A stretch of 35,928 nucleotides of DNA, from positions 1 to 35,928 of the forward strand of contig NZ_JYNH01000034.1 of the NCBI RefSeq assembly GCF_000960765.1. The letters run 5' to 3'. The notes below the pieces were generated by a model that worked only from the letters and a program-made list of their open reading frames with translations, was not told the DNA's origin and did not search any database. Shown here one piece after another: positions 16,379-24,883 of this stretch (position 1 is its first letter; each line of letters opens with the position of its first letter). Made by a program: the position numbers and the translations under genes. This DNA comes from Desulfosporosinus sp. I2 (lineage in GTDB: Bacteria; Bacillota; Desulfitobacteriia; Desulfitobacteriales; Desulfitobacteriaceae).

Positions 16379-17197
16379 ATGGCAAAACGTAAGGATCCAG
16401 TTCGGTTTTTGCAACGGCTGCTCCTCGTAGCAGTAGTTTTAGCCTTTTTGTTTCCCTTCTTTTGGATGATTTTGGCCTCGTTCAAGACCCAACAGCAGAT
16501 TCTTTCTCCGAATAATGTCTTTGTTTTTGAGCCAACGTTTCAGAATTACCTTGATGTTTTTCAACAATACAGCTTTATGAAGTTCATTTTTAATAGTTTT
16601 ATTATAGCCGCAGCCTCAACGATTCTCTCATTGGTGCTGGGTTTACCCGCGGCCTACTCAATTGCCCGCTATCACCAAAACAAGTTAGGCATGACCATTT
16701 TAATAGCCCGGATCGTTCCAGGAATCACCTTTCTGATACCTTGGTTCATTATTTTCTCCAAACTAAGTCTTGTTGATAGTTACACTTCCATGATCTTAAG
16801 CCATATGCTGGTCGGTTTGCCCTTTATCGTCTGGATTATGGTATCCTACTTTGAAAATATTCCTTCGGAATTAGAAGAGTCTGCTCGAGTCGATGGATGT
16901 ACCATCCAGGGAGCATTTTGGCGGATTGTTTTGCCGATTTCCGGACCTGGAATTATTACCTCTTCGATTTTTTCCTTTGTTTTTTCCTGGAACAACTTTA
17001 TGTTTTCACTGGTCCTTTCCGGACAAAAAACAGAAACGCTACCGATTGCTGTTTTTTCATTTCTGTCATACTCCTCGATCAATTGGGGCGGGTTGATGGC
17101 TGCAGCGGTCGTAATTACTCTCCCCGTTCTGATCCTAGCCCTGTTTGCGCAGAAGTATATTATCAGTGGCTTAACGGCTGGCGCGGTTAAGGGGTAA
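16379..17197 (+). CDS. Sugar ABC transporter permease (MalG/UgpE type)
   Basis: 272 aa, six predicted membrane segments. The first is LLVAVVLAFLFPFFWMIL, followed by SFKTQQQI, typical of the MalG branch. The EAA loop is SELEESARVDGCTIQGAFWR, then IVLPISGPGI. The start is ATG 16379, three bases after the previous stop, with TTGGGGGG as ribosome site inside the upstream gene's end. It completes the heterodimeric channel with the MalF-type subunit. The aldolase gene follows after 25 bp, so transporter and catabolic genes share a transcript. Confidence 0.95.
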   Translation: MAKRKDPVRFLQRLLLVAVVLAFLFPFFWMILASFKTQQQILSPNNVFVFEPTFQNYLDVFQQYSFMKFIFNSFIIAAASTILSLVLGLPAAYSIARYHQNKLGMTILIARIVPGITFLIPWFIIFSKLSLVDSYTSMILSHMLVGLPFIVWIMVSYFENIPSELEESARVDGCTIQGAFWRIVLPISGPGIITSSIFSFVFSWNNFMFSLVLSGQKTETLPIAVFSFLSYSSINWGGLMAAAVVITLPVLILALFAQKYIISGLTAGAVKG

Positions 17198-17222
17198 AAA
17201 ACGCAATGGAGGGAAGCAAGCG

Positions 17223-17852
17223 ATGTTTAAACATAGACTCTGGCACAATGGTATTTTAGCTATTTTGCGCGGCTTAGATAAGCAAGAGACCTATGATACG
17301 GTCCAGGCTTTGATTGAAGCTGGAATCTTTATGGTAGAAGTCACCTCAGATTCGCCCAATGCTTGGCACGTCATAAATACCCTTAAGACTAAGGAACCGC
17401 GCCTTGTCGTGGGTGCTGGGACAGTCCTTGATACAGAGACAGCACGTGAGGCAATTGAGGCTGGAGCAGATTTTCTCTTTTCTCCGGTCGTTCGTCCCGA
17501 AGTGATTCAGATCGCGCACCGCTATGGACGGATGGCTATCCCTGGAGTGATGACTCCGACAGAGGCGCTCCTAGCAATGGAATGCGGTGCCGATATCGTT
17601 AAGCTATTTCCAGCAGGTTCTTTAGGGGTTAACTATTTGAAGGAACTGCGCGGTCCTTTCCCTTACATTCCATTTATCCCAACGGGCGGAATTACAGCTC
17701 AAAATGCAGCTGCCTTTATTAAAGCGGGTGCTGTAGCGGTCGGCATGGGAAGTGCCTTGGTTAATAAAAATTGGCTGAAGACTAAAAACTATGCTGAAAT
17801 AACGCGCATGGCTAAAGAACTTGGTCAAGAAATCTCGGCTGCAGCGGTATAA
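17223..17852 (+). CDS. eda: 2-keto-3-deoxy-6-phosphogluconate (KDPG) or KDPGal aldolase
   Basis: 209 aa, the usual length. This class I aldolase cleaves KDPG to pyruvate and glyceraldehyde 3-phosphate. The Schiff-base lysine is K127 in GADIVKLFPAG, the general acid/base is E39 in FMVEVTSDSPNA, and R16 in ILAILRG and the PTGGI phosphate site are present. The arginine that follows the glutamate in E. coli Eda (R49) is not conserved here: the segment TSDSPNA resembles DgoA-type KDPGal aldolases (SP after the Glu), so stereochemistry at C4 is open. GGAGGGAAGC precedes the ATG. The gene lies between the permeases and the LarA homologue. Confidence 0.88.
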   Translation: MFKHRLWHNGILAILRGLDKQETYDTVQALIEAGIFMVEVTSDSPNAWHVINTLKTKEPRLVVGAGTVLDTETAREAIEAGADFLFSPVVRPEVIQIAHRYGRMAIPGVMTPTEALLAMECGADIVKLFPAGSLGVNYLKELRGPFPYIPFIPTGGITAQNAAAFIKAGAVAVGMGSALVNKNWLKTKNYAEITRMAKELGQEISAAAV

Positions 17853-17872
17853 AGCGTTGAGAAGGTGAAAAA

Positions 17873-19141
17873 GTGGGAATCTATGAAGAATTGTTACAAA
17901 GTGTTTCGTTACCAAAAGTAGCTCGAATTCGCCAAACCTTTTCCGACGAACAGCTTAGGGATATTCCAAAGGAGATTTGTCAGGCCCTTAAACGTCCTGG
18001 AACTCTTGATCGTATTCAAGCAGGGGAAAAGGTTGCCATCAGTGTCGGAAGCCGGGGTATTGATAACCTTCAGTTGATCGTTCGCACCCTCGTGACTGAG
18101 CTTCACAAAAGGGGGGCGGAAGTGGCTATTATTCCAGCTATGGGGAGTCATGGTGGAGCCACTGCTGAAGGGCAAAGGGAAATACTACTAAGGTTAGGAA
18201 TTGTGCCTGAGGTCGTAGGGGCGGAAATAGTTTCTAACCTGGACGTTAGCATGATTGAATTGTTGCCGGATGGTATCCCGGTGTACTTAAGCAAAGATGC
18301 ACTGGAGACTGATCACATCGTACTTTTAAACCGAATTAAGCCACATACTGCTTTCCGAGGTCCTATCGAAAGCGGATTGGTTAAAATGTTGACGATTGGC
18401 TTAGGGAAACAAAAAGGAGCCGAGGTTTGTCATGCCAGGGGATTTAAGTATATGGCTCAGACCCTTGTTGAGATGGGTTCACTCCTGTTAGAAAAGTCAA
18501 AGGTAACGTTTGGACTGGGCATTGTCGAAAATGCCTATGACCAGACCTATTCGATTACGGCCATTCCAGCGGAGCAATTAATGGCGGAAGAACCCAAGCT
18601 GTTAATTCAGGCAAAAAGCCTAATGCCTTGTTTGCCAGTTAATCAGCTGGACGTCTTGGTGATTGACGAAATCGGCAAAGACATTAGCGGGGATGGAATG
18701 GATCCTAATATAACCGGTCGTTATCCGACTCCCTATGCGCATGGCGGCCCAGAGATAGCTAAAATGGCTCTTTTGGATCTGACGGAACGAAGCCACGGCA
18801 ATGCTAACGGAATCGGAACCGCAGATTTTGTAACAAAGAGACTTGTAGAAAAAATGGATTTGGAACAAACCTATCCGAATGCCCTGACTTCAACGGTCAC
18901 AGGCCCAGTCAAAATTCCTTTAACTCTGGGTTCGGACTTTGACGTTATTAGGGCAGCGGTGAAGACATGCAATGCGAATAATCCAAACATGATCCGCCTG
19001 GTTCGAATCAAAAACACCTTGCGTATTGGGGAGTTCTGGGCTTCTGAGGCGGTTGTGAAGGAATTGTCCGAACGCGAAGGCGAATTTGAAATAGGGGAAT
19101 TAGAAGAGTTTAAATTTGATCAACAAGGAAATTTTCTATGA
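17873..19141 (+). CDS. LarA-family nickel-pincer racemase/epimerase homologue
   Basis: 422 aa, full length for the family (LarA N-terminal domain, formerly DUF2088, plus C-terminal domain). LarA uses a nickel-pincer nucleotide bound to a lysine to racemise 2-hydroxyacids by hydride transfer. The equivalent residues are visible: H93 in MGSHGGAT, H158 in IKPHTAF, K171 in SGLVKML (pincer attachment) and H187 in AEVCHARG. LarA homologues with other 2-hydroxyacid substrates, including D-gluconate 2-epimerase activity, have been reported to my knowledge. In this locus a C2 epimerisation of an aldonate (for example gluconate/mannonate) is the natural guess. The start is GTG 17873 with AGAAGGTGA upstream. 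No larB, larC or larE cofactor gene is in the window. Confidence 0.85.
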   Translation: MGIYEELLQSVSLPKVARIRQTFSDEQLRDIPKEICQALKRPGTLDRIQAGEKVAISVGSRGIDNLQLIVRTLVTELHKRGAEVAIIPAMGSHGGATAEGQREILLRLGIVPEVVGAEIVSNLDVSMIELLPDGIPVYLSKDALETDHIVLLNRIKPHTAFRGPIESGLVKMLTIGLGKQKGAEVCHARGFKYMAQTLVEMGSLLLEKSKVTFGLGIVENAYDQTYSITAIPAEQLMAEEPKLLIQAKSLMPCLPVNQLDVLVIDEIGKDISGDGMDPNITGRYPTPYAHGGPEIAKMALLDLTERSHGNANGIGTADFVTKRLVEKMDLEQTYPNALTSTVTGPVKIPLTLGSDFDVIRAAVKTCNANNPNMIRLVRIKNTLRIGEFWASEAVVKELSEREGEFEIGELEEFKFDQQGNFL

Positions 19142-19170
19142 TTTCTTATGTACAGTTAAACAGAAGATAA

Positions 19171-19226
19171 TTATAAATTATAAATTATAAATTATAAATT
19201 ATAAATTGTGAATTGTGAATTGTGAG
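19171..19226. repeat. Heptanucleotide tandem repeat
   Basis: Eight 7-bp units: five TTATAAA, two TTGTGAA and one TTGTGAG. The array ends within the ribosome-binding region of gnd, and each of the first five units contains TATAAA, close to a -10 box. Confidence 0.85.
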
Positions 19227-19239
19227 GGTGGTGAAAGAC

Positions 19240-20169
19240 ATGAGGGATTCTGCTTACGGCATGATCGGGCTCGGCAAAATGGGTGCTTCAGCCGTAGAAA
19301 ATGTTTTGTCCAAGGGAATAAAAGTTGCGGTTTTTGATGTTTTTCAGGAGCAAGTTGATGAGCTATCTAAACTAGGGGCCAAAGGATGTCGCACCTTAAA
19401 GGAATTAGCAGACTCCTTAGAAGCCCCTCGTGTGATTTGGCTAATGGTTCCAGCGGGAGATCCCATCGAAGAAGTCTTATTTGGGGAAAATGGCCTGAGC
19501 CAATTTCTCAGCCCCGGGGATATCATCATTGATGGGGGAAATTCCTTTTACCAAGACTCCGTACGCAGATCCAAACAGTTGGCTGAGTTAGGAATTCATT
19601 ACTTGGATTCCGGTTCCAGTGGGGGAACTGAAGGTGCAAAAACTGGTCTCTGCCTGATGGTCGGTGGAGATACAGAGGCTTTTGCTCATGCCAAACCCTT
19701 TCTTCAAGCACTATCCCAGGGTCGGGGGGCGTGTACCCATGTGGGACCTAGTGGGGCTGGGCATTACACCAAAATGGTGCACAATGCCATCGAGTACGGT
19801 ATGTTACAGGCGATCGGCGAAGGATTTGAGCTTTTAGACGCCGCACCCTATGATTTTAACCTTCAAGAAATCGCTTCTTTATGGACAAAAGGCAGTATTG
19901 TCAGTAGCTATTTAATGGAATTGGCCGAACGAGCCTTTGCCAAAGATACAGACCTTAGTCAGATTATGGGCGAAGTCGGCGGTGGAAGTACGGGAAGTTG
20001 GGCCATCGAAGAGGCCTGGAAGGTTGGAGTTCCGTTCGAAGCGATTGCTTTGTCTTACGCAGCACGTCTGCGTTCCAGGCAGAATGACACGTTTGCGGGT
20101 AAAGTAGTATCAGCTCTTCGTAATGAATTTGGGGGCCATGCTATGGTCACACGTCCACTAAAGGGGTAG
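19240..20169 (+). CDS. gnd: 6-phosphogluconate dehydrogenase, short NAD-type, decarboxylating
   Basis: 309 aa from ATG 19240; GTG 19222 is in frame, but GAGGGTGG (19224-19231) fits the ATG. This is the short GndA/YqeC-like class (about 300 aa rather than 470). The Rossmann motif is MIGLGKMGASA; the second strand ends VFDV, and its Asp suggests NAD rather than NADP. The substrate motifs are DSGSSGGTEGAKTG and SGAGHYTKMVHNAIEYGM with the catalytic Lys. The reaction is 6-phosphogluconate to ribulose 5-phosphate plus CO2, giving the locus an oxidative outlet besides the aldolase route. A heptamer repeat array sits just upstream, and the kinase gene follows after 4 bp. Confidence 0.9.
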   Translation: MRDSAYGMIGLGKMGASAVENVLSKGIKVAVFDVFQEQVDELSKLGAKGCRTLKELADSLEAPRVIWLMVPAGDPIEEVLFGENGLSQFLSPGDIIIDGGNSFYQDSVRRSKQLAELGIHYLDSGSSGGTEGAKTGLCLMVGGDTEAFAHAKPFLQALSQGRGACTHVGPSGAGHYTKMVHNAIEYGMLQAIGEGFELLDAAPYDFNLQEIASLWTKGSIVSSYLMELAERAFAKDTDLSQIMGEVGGGSTGSWAIEEAWKVGVPFEAIALSYAARLRSRQNDTFAGKVVSALRNEFGGHAMVTRPLKG

Positions 20170-20173
20170 CTCG

Positions 20174-21653
20174 ATGAACAGGATTACATTACCAGAAGCA
20201 ACACTGGGAGTTGATATCGGGACAACAGGATGTCGCTGTGTGGCTTACTCTGATGAAGCTGAAGTGGTGGTAATGGCTGAATGCTTTTATCCCACGTCAT
20301 CCCCGAAGCCGGGTTGGGCGGAACAGGATTCGGATCTTGTTCTAGCTCAAGTCGAGGAGTGCATTAAGGTAGCGATAAAGAGTGCTGAAGAAGCTCAATA
20401 TAGGGTGACTCTGATTAGCTTTAGCGCCGTAAATCATGGACTAATTCCGCTGAGTGAGGGTAAACCTTTGCGCCCCTGTATTATTTGGGCTGACAATCGC
20501 AGTGCACCTATAACCGAACAATGGCGCTTAGAAGGACGACAAAAAGAATTTTACGAAACAACCTGTTGTCCAATTCATCCCATGTATTTACCCGGAAAAC
20601 TGGTTTGGCTGGCAAAGGAAGAACCGGAGATCTTCCAGCGAGCAGATCGTTTTCTTTCCTTAAAAGAATTGCTGTTTTATCGTTGGTTTGGGCGGTTTGT
20701 GATTGATGCCTCGATCGCCTCAAGTACGGGTCTCTTTAATGTCTCGAAGTTTGATTGGGACGAAGAGATCTTGCGAACAACTGGGATAAGGCGAGAACAA
20801 TTGTCTGAGATTGTTCCTACAACGGACGTTTTCAGAGGAGTGAACCGAGATGTAAGTGACCGTTTGGGGTTAAGTCCGGATGTTCGGGTCATTATCGGCG
20901 CAGGGGATGGGGTCTTGTCTAGCCTAGGCGCTGGAGCACTTGATCCCGGTGAAGTAACCGTGATGATTGGAACCAGTGGGGCTGCCCGCATCACAGTTGC
21001 CAAACCAACGTTGGATTCTCAAGGAAGAACTTGGTGCTACTATTTAGCGGATGGTGCTTGGGTCGTTGGGGGGGCCATCAATAATGCTGGTTTAACTCTA
21101 CAATGGGTTCGTGAAAAATGGTTAAACGGTGCATCTTTTGAGGAAGTTGAAATGCTCTCTGCTCAAGTCACGTCGGGCTCGGAGGGTCTGATGCTTATGC
21201 CGTTTCTGACAGGAGAACGCTCTCCAAATTGGGAACCGTCGATCCGGGCGGCTTTGATTGGACTCGATATGGCCCACGGGCCAGGACATTTTGCCCGAGC
21301 AGCGATGGAAGGGGTAGCCTATCGCCTCAAGAGCGTGTTTGAACCGATTGTCGAGATGGCAGGCGTTGTCCACTCCGTGAGGATTGGGGGAGGTTTTATC
21401 GCTTCTCCGACCTGGGTGCAAATCATGGCAGATGTTCTAAATTCTCCGTTAGAAATTTTGGAAGAACCTCAAGGATCCGCCTTTGGTGCGGTGGTTCTGG
21501 CTTGGTTGGCTGTGGGTAGAAAAAAAAGGCCTAGGTGCGTGCATGAGACTATCTCGGGTAAAAAACGTGGTTTACCCTAATCCAAAGCAAGCAATTTTCT
21601 ACGAGAATCAATATAGTAAATACCAGCAGATTTATAAAAGGCTTTATACTTGA
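20174..21653 (+). CDS. FGGY-family kinase (gluconokinase-like, second copy), frameshifted near the 3' end
   Basis: The uninterrupted frame ends at 21580 (468 aa), but the last 20 codons are foreign. At 21520-21527 there is a run of eight A. Reading with one base less continues through KNVVYPNPKQAIFYENQYSK and YQQIYKRLYT to TGA 21651-21653, the normal C-terminus of FGGY gluconokinases; corrected length is 492 aa. All upstream motifs are intact: GVDIGTTGCRC, ADNRSAP, GTSGAARIT, TGERSPNWEP and GGGFIASPTW. It may be a true mutation, a slippage-prone switch or a sequencing error; the truncated product lacks only the C-terminal helix. ATG 20174 lies 4 bp after gnd, with AAGGGGTAG as ribosome site. 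It differs clearly from the first kinase. Confidence 0.8.
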
Positions 21654-21688
21654 GAGTTACAATGCGATTTGAATAAGCATTTAGAATG

Positions 21689-21711
21689 CCCCCTTGCTTA
21701 TAGGGGGTTTT
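21689..21711 (+). terminator. Terminator of the sugar-acid locus
   Basis: CCCCCT (21689-21694) pairs with AGGGGG (21702-21707), followed by TTTT. A second small hairpin (GCATT/AATGC, 21677-21689) overlaps its left arm. Confidence 0.75.
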
Positions 21712-21775
21712 AACTTTACTATAGTGTAATCCAAACTATTAACCCTATCATCAAGTAGCAGGTTGGGAGGAAACC

Positions 21776-22684
21776 ATGGATACCGTCAAGAGCAACCACT
21801 TCAAAGCATTTCTAGTCTTACTATTTTCCTCTCTAATCTATGGTGGAAACGTCATTGCTGGGCGGCTGATTGCTGGGAAAGTGCCTCCTTTCACGTTATC
21901 TGCCATTCGAGCAGTTTTAGGCTTAATAATCCTTTTTCCACTGGCTTGGCCACAATTCAAAAAAAAACCTAAACCCACAAAAATTGAGTTTTTACAACTA
22001 ATTGGTGTGAGCATTTTAGGAATTATCGTTCCATATGTTTCATTGCTTTTAGGTTTACAAGATACGACAGGAACAAATGCATCGGTTATTTTTGCGACCC
22101 TTCCTGCCGTAACGAATACACTCTTATTCCTACTTTATAGACATAAACCAACTCTATTCCAGACAATGGGCATGATTACGTCATTTGTGGGTCTAATGAT
22201 CGTCTTTACTCAAGGCTCACTCCAGCATTTAATCACCTTTAGACTTGGGAAAGGGGAACTTTACTTACTCCTCAATATTCTTTCAATTGGACTATTCAAT
22301 ATAGTGGGGCAATCAATCATGAAGAAATTCTCCTCGCTCGTGACCAGCGTTTATGCTCTTATTTTTGCGGTAATTATTCTATTCCCAATGGGTTTATGGC
22401 AATTGAGATACTCAGGATGGAACGTTTCAGCTACAGACTGGCTAATTATTTTGTACATGGGCTTCTTAGCTGCAGGAGTAGCTTTTTTCCTCAATCTTTA
22501 CGGAATCAATAGAATAGGAAGTGGTAAAGCCTCGATTTTTACCAATATGCAACATGTTTTTAGCATTGCTTTAAGCGTCATTATACTAAAGGAATCGATG
22601 GCCTCCTATCACTGGTTTGGGTTTATCTTAGTCATATCAGGAGTCGTTCTTTCGTTATCAGAGTCCTTTAAGAACGGAAATTAA
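21776..22684 (+). CDS. EamA/DMT-family transporter
   Basis: 302 aa with ten predicted membrane helices arranged as two EamA repeats. The first repeat starts FLVLLFSSLIYGGNVIAGRL and includes PPFTLSAIRAVLGLIILFPL. The second includes LIILYMGFLAAGVAFFLNLY and ends with SIALSVIILKESMASYHWFG, the conserved E of the last repeat. Members export amino acids, purines or other metabolites; the substrate is not predictable. The start ATG is supported by GGGAGGAAACC. It lies after the terminator of the sugar-acid locus, so it is probably a separate unit, closed by a terminator near 22831. Confidence 0.92.
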   Translation: MDTVKSNHFKAFLVLLFSSLIYGGNVIAGRLIAGKVPPFTLSAIRAVLGLIILFPLAWPQFKKKPKPTKIEFLQLIGVSILGIIVPYVSLLLGLQDTTGTNASVIFATLPAVTNTLLFLLYRHKPTLFQTMGMITSFVGLMIVFTQGSLQHLITFRLGKGELYLLLNILSIGLFNIVGQSIMKKFSSLVTSVYALIFAVIILFPMGLWQLRYSGWNVSATDWLIILYMGFLAAGVAFFLNLYGINRIGSGKASIFTNMQHVFSIALSVIILKESMASYHWFGFILVISGVVLSLSESFKNGN

Positions 22685-23096
22685 CCTTTCATTTTGAGGA
22701 TGAGCATTTTCAGTGCCACACCTATCCATGACGACGAGAAGTGGACCAATCAAACGGGTGAAGAGAGGGGAAGATTTTGATTCAGACAAGTGAAACGCCG
22801 GTCAAGGTTCAAAGTTAATTTGACTGGCGTTTTGCTCGTTCAGATGAACTATAATATACCAAAAATGGTCATGCAAGTACCAGGTCAGGACATGAAGGTA
22901 GATGTATTTTAAAACGATAATTAGAATGAAATTATAGAAAAAAGTGAAACAATATGGAATATGCACAATATGGAAATACAGACTTATAGTCGATTTATCT
23001 GAGCAGGTAAAGTAAAATATAAGAAATGAAGTGGCAACTGATAATGTAATAGTTAATAGTGTCTATTTTATAATGAAAGAATCGAGGTAATAACTC
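22685..23096. other. Non-coding gap with one terminator
   Basis: The terminator at 22794-22833 is the only clear structure. A 26-codon ORF (22700-22780) has no properly spaced ribosome site and no recognisable product. The rest, to the MBL gene, is AT-rich with no coding signal; TATAAT-like stretches near 23060-23075 could hold that gene's promoter. Confidence 0.45.
22794..22833 (+). terminator. Terminator downstream of the EamA gene
   Basis: The 12-base arms 22794-22805 and 22820-22831 pair with one G-U, followed by TTTT. Confidence 0.75.
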
Positions 23097-24194
23097 ATGA
23101 TCCTGAGAGTTATTCTTAGTATTATTATTGGGTTTATTTTGACTGGCTTTCTGTACTTGAAATATCACCCAGTCTTTGGTGCAAAAGCTTCGAAGGAGAA
23201 AATTAGTGTGTTCAGACATTCCACGAATTTCGCCAGAAAAAAGTTTATTAATCAGATCCCAACGGTTATGGATACTCGAATAACGACATCGGTTGGGATA
23301 TTGAGAGACCTTATGAAAGGTAATCCAGATGGTAGACCAAATAGGGCAATTCCTGTGGAGCCTTTAAATTCAGTCATCATGCCCGATGAATCTTCGAAAG
23401 TTACTTGGTTTGGTCACTCGACTTTATTATTGGAGATGGATGGGAAACGATTATTATTGGACCCTATGTTTTCTCAGACTCCTTCTCCATTTCCCCTTTT
23501 CGGAGGTAGACGCTATAGCAAAATATTACCCATTGAACTGGAGAACCTTCCGCCAATCGATATCGTCATTATATCTCACGATCATTATGACCATATGGAT
23601 TATCAGACAATAAAAGTCCTGAAAGATAAAGTCAGTCATTTCTGTGTTCCTCTTGGAGTTGGGAGTCATTTGGTAGCATGGGGTGTCGATCCAGAGAGGA
23701 TTAAAGAGCTAGACTGGTGGAATGAATTTAAATTTGATGGAGTGACACTGGTTTGTACTCCATCAAGGCACTTTTCTGGAAGGAGTGTGTTCGATCGAGA
23801 CGCAACCTTGTGGAGCTCATGGGTGATTATAGGACAAGAAACAAAGGCATATTTCAGTGGAGATAGTGGTTATGGTCCTCACTTTACCAAGATTGGAGAA
23901 AAATACGGTCCTTTCGACTTAACGTTCATGGAGTGCGGTCAATATGATGAACGCTGGTCAGCTATTCATATGATGCCAGAGGAAACGGTTCAGGCACATC
24001 TCGATGTGAAGGGCAGAATTCTGATCCCCATTCATTGGTCGGCCTTTACTTTGGCCTTACATGATTGGACAGAACCCATTGAACGGGTAACGAAAGCAGC
24101 GAGAGAACGCAACATAGGTATTGCAACCCCAAAAATTGGGGAAGCCGTGATGCTTGGGTTGGGGGAATACCCTAACTCCATTTGGTGGAGATAA
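23097..24194 (+). CDS. Membrane-anchored MBL-fold hydrolase (UlaG/NAPE-PLD-like)
   Basis: 365 aa. Residues 1-20 form an N-terminal membrane anchor (MILRVILSIIIGFILTGF). The metallo-beta-lactamase fold begins at KVTWFGHSTLLLEMDG, with the metal motif HDHYDH at 161-166, a further His in PSRHFSGR, the bridging Asp in YFSGDSGYG and a late His in IPIHWSAF. This set and the length match the NAPE-PLD/UlaG-like branch, which hydrolyses phosphodiesters or lactones. All expected ligands are present, so it should bind two metals, but the substrate is unknown. Its position downstream of an aldonate locus makes lactonase activity thinkable, though separate terminators argue against co-transcription. GAGGT precedes the ATG. 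Confidence 0.9.
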   Translation: MILRVILSIIIGFILTGFLYLKYHPVFGAKASKEKISVFRHSTNFARKKFINQIPTVMDTRITTSVGILRDLMKGNPDGRPNRAIPVEPLNSVIMPDESSKVTWFGHSTLLLEMDGKRLLLDPMFSQTPSPFPLFGGRRYSKILPIELENLPPIDIVIISHDHYDHMDYQTIKVLKDKVSHFCVPLGVGSHLVAWGVDPERIKELDWWNEFKFDGVTLVCTPSRHFSGRSVFDRDATLWSSWVIIGQETKAYFSGDSGYGPHFTKIGEKYGPFDLTFMECGQYDERWSAIHMMPEETVQAHLDVKGRILIPIHWSAFTLALHDWTEPIERVTKAARERNIGIATPKIGEAVMLGLGEYPNSIWWR

Positions 24195-24271
24195 TTATCT
24201 TCAATCTACTGCTAGCTTATGATTTGTCGTTACTGCCAACCAGAACGTATTATTCAGTCTATTGGATCTAG

Positions 24272-24776
24272 TTCAGCGGTAATATTTCTGCAAATGTCAG
24301 CTTTGAATATTTTCCTTTCAATGTAGTAAACAAGGAAAATAATACCCTTAATGTAATCAGCGACATTTTTCCAGACTATCTTCACTGGAAATTGATGCGT
24401 GAACTTTCATTGCTAGAAGTTTCTGAGGATATTTTATATCGTCCTTTTGATTCATAAGACCAATATTAAAATCCAAAAAGGCAATTTTTCCTGTTGGTGG
24501 GAAAATAAAAAAAAGCAGGATAGCTTCGAGCTTGCAGAAAACGAAAAGCTTAGAAAAGACATTAATCGCTTGTCGGATTCTGCCAAACGAACGAGCAGCT
24601 TATACTTACTGTCGTTTGTAATCCCGTCATTTGAAGGCAATGTTACCATTTTCGATACTAACGCTACACTTATTGGATATAGTCACTCTGTGAGTATATC
24701 GGTATGTTATTTTGCACTCCTTGAAATTGAGAAGGTTTCAAGGTTAAAGACATTAGTAGAGATGGAAACATTTTAA
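24272..24776 (+). pseudogene. Broken gene of unknown function, two overlapping frames
   Basis: Two plus frames appear to be pieces of one gene. The first (24272-24457) encodes VSFEYFPFNVVNKENNTL, then DIFPDYLHWKLMREL and EVSEDILYRPF before a stop. The second (about 24447-24776, only a TTG as start) continues with TNIKIQKGNFSCWWENKK, a charged coiled stretch, and YLLSFVIPSFEGNVTIFD. The protein-like composition and overlap at 24450 suggest a frameshift. I do not recognise the family, and no ribosome site is visible before either part. Confidence 0.4.
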
Positions 24777-24844
24777 ATCATACATAATTAAACTTATGTA
24801 TTAAAAGAATAGATTAATACAATAAAAAATAGGAGGTATTTACT

Positions 24845-24883
24845 TTGGAATATCACAAAAACAATGTTCTTTCACTTACATAA
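24845..24883 (+). other. Mini-ORF with a strong ribosome site
   Basis: TAGGAGGT (24830-24837) is followed after 7 bases by TTG and 11 more codons (LEYHKNNVLSLT). A shifted frame continues with KRLERNANISVKVLLLGYW to a stop near 24945. This is either the head of a frameshifted lost gene or a leader peptide ahead of the AraC gene; I favour the former. Confidence 0.3.

Noticed and set aside
21510-21540. Programmed ribosomal frameshift in the second kinase
   Set aside because: A8 can slip, but no stimulatory hairpin or Shine-Dalgarno-like element is placed correctly just around it. A simple indel is the more economical reading, though slippage is not excluded.
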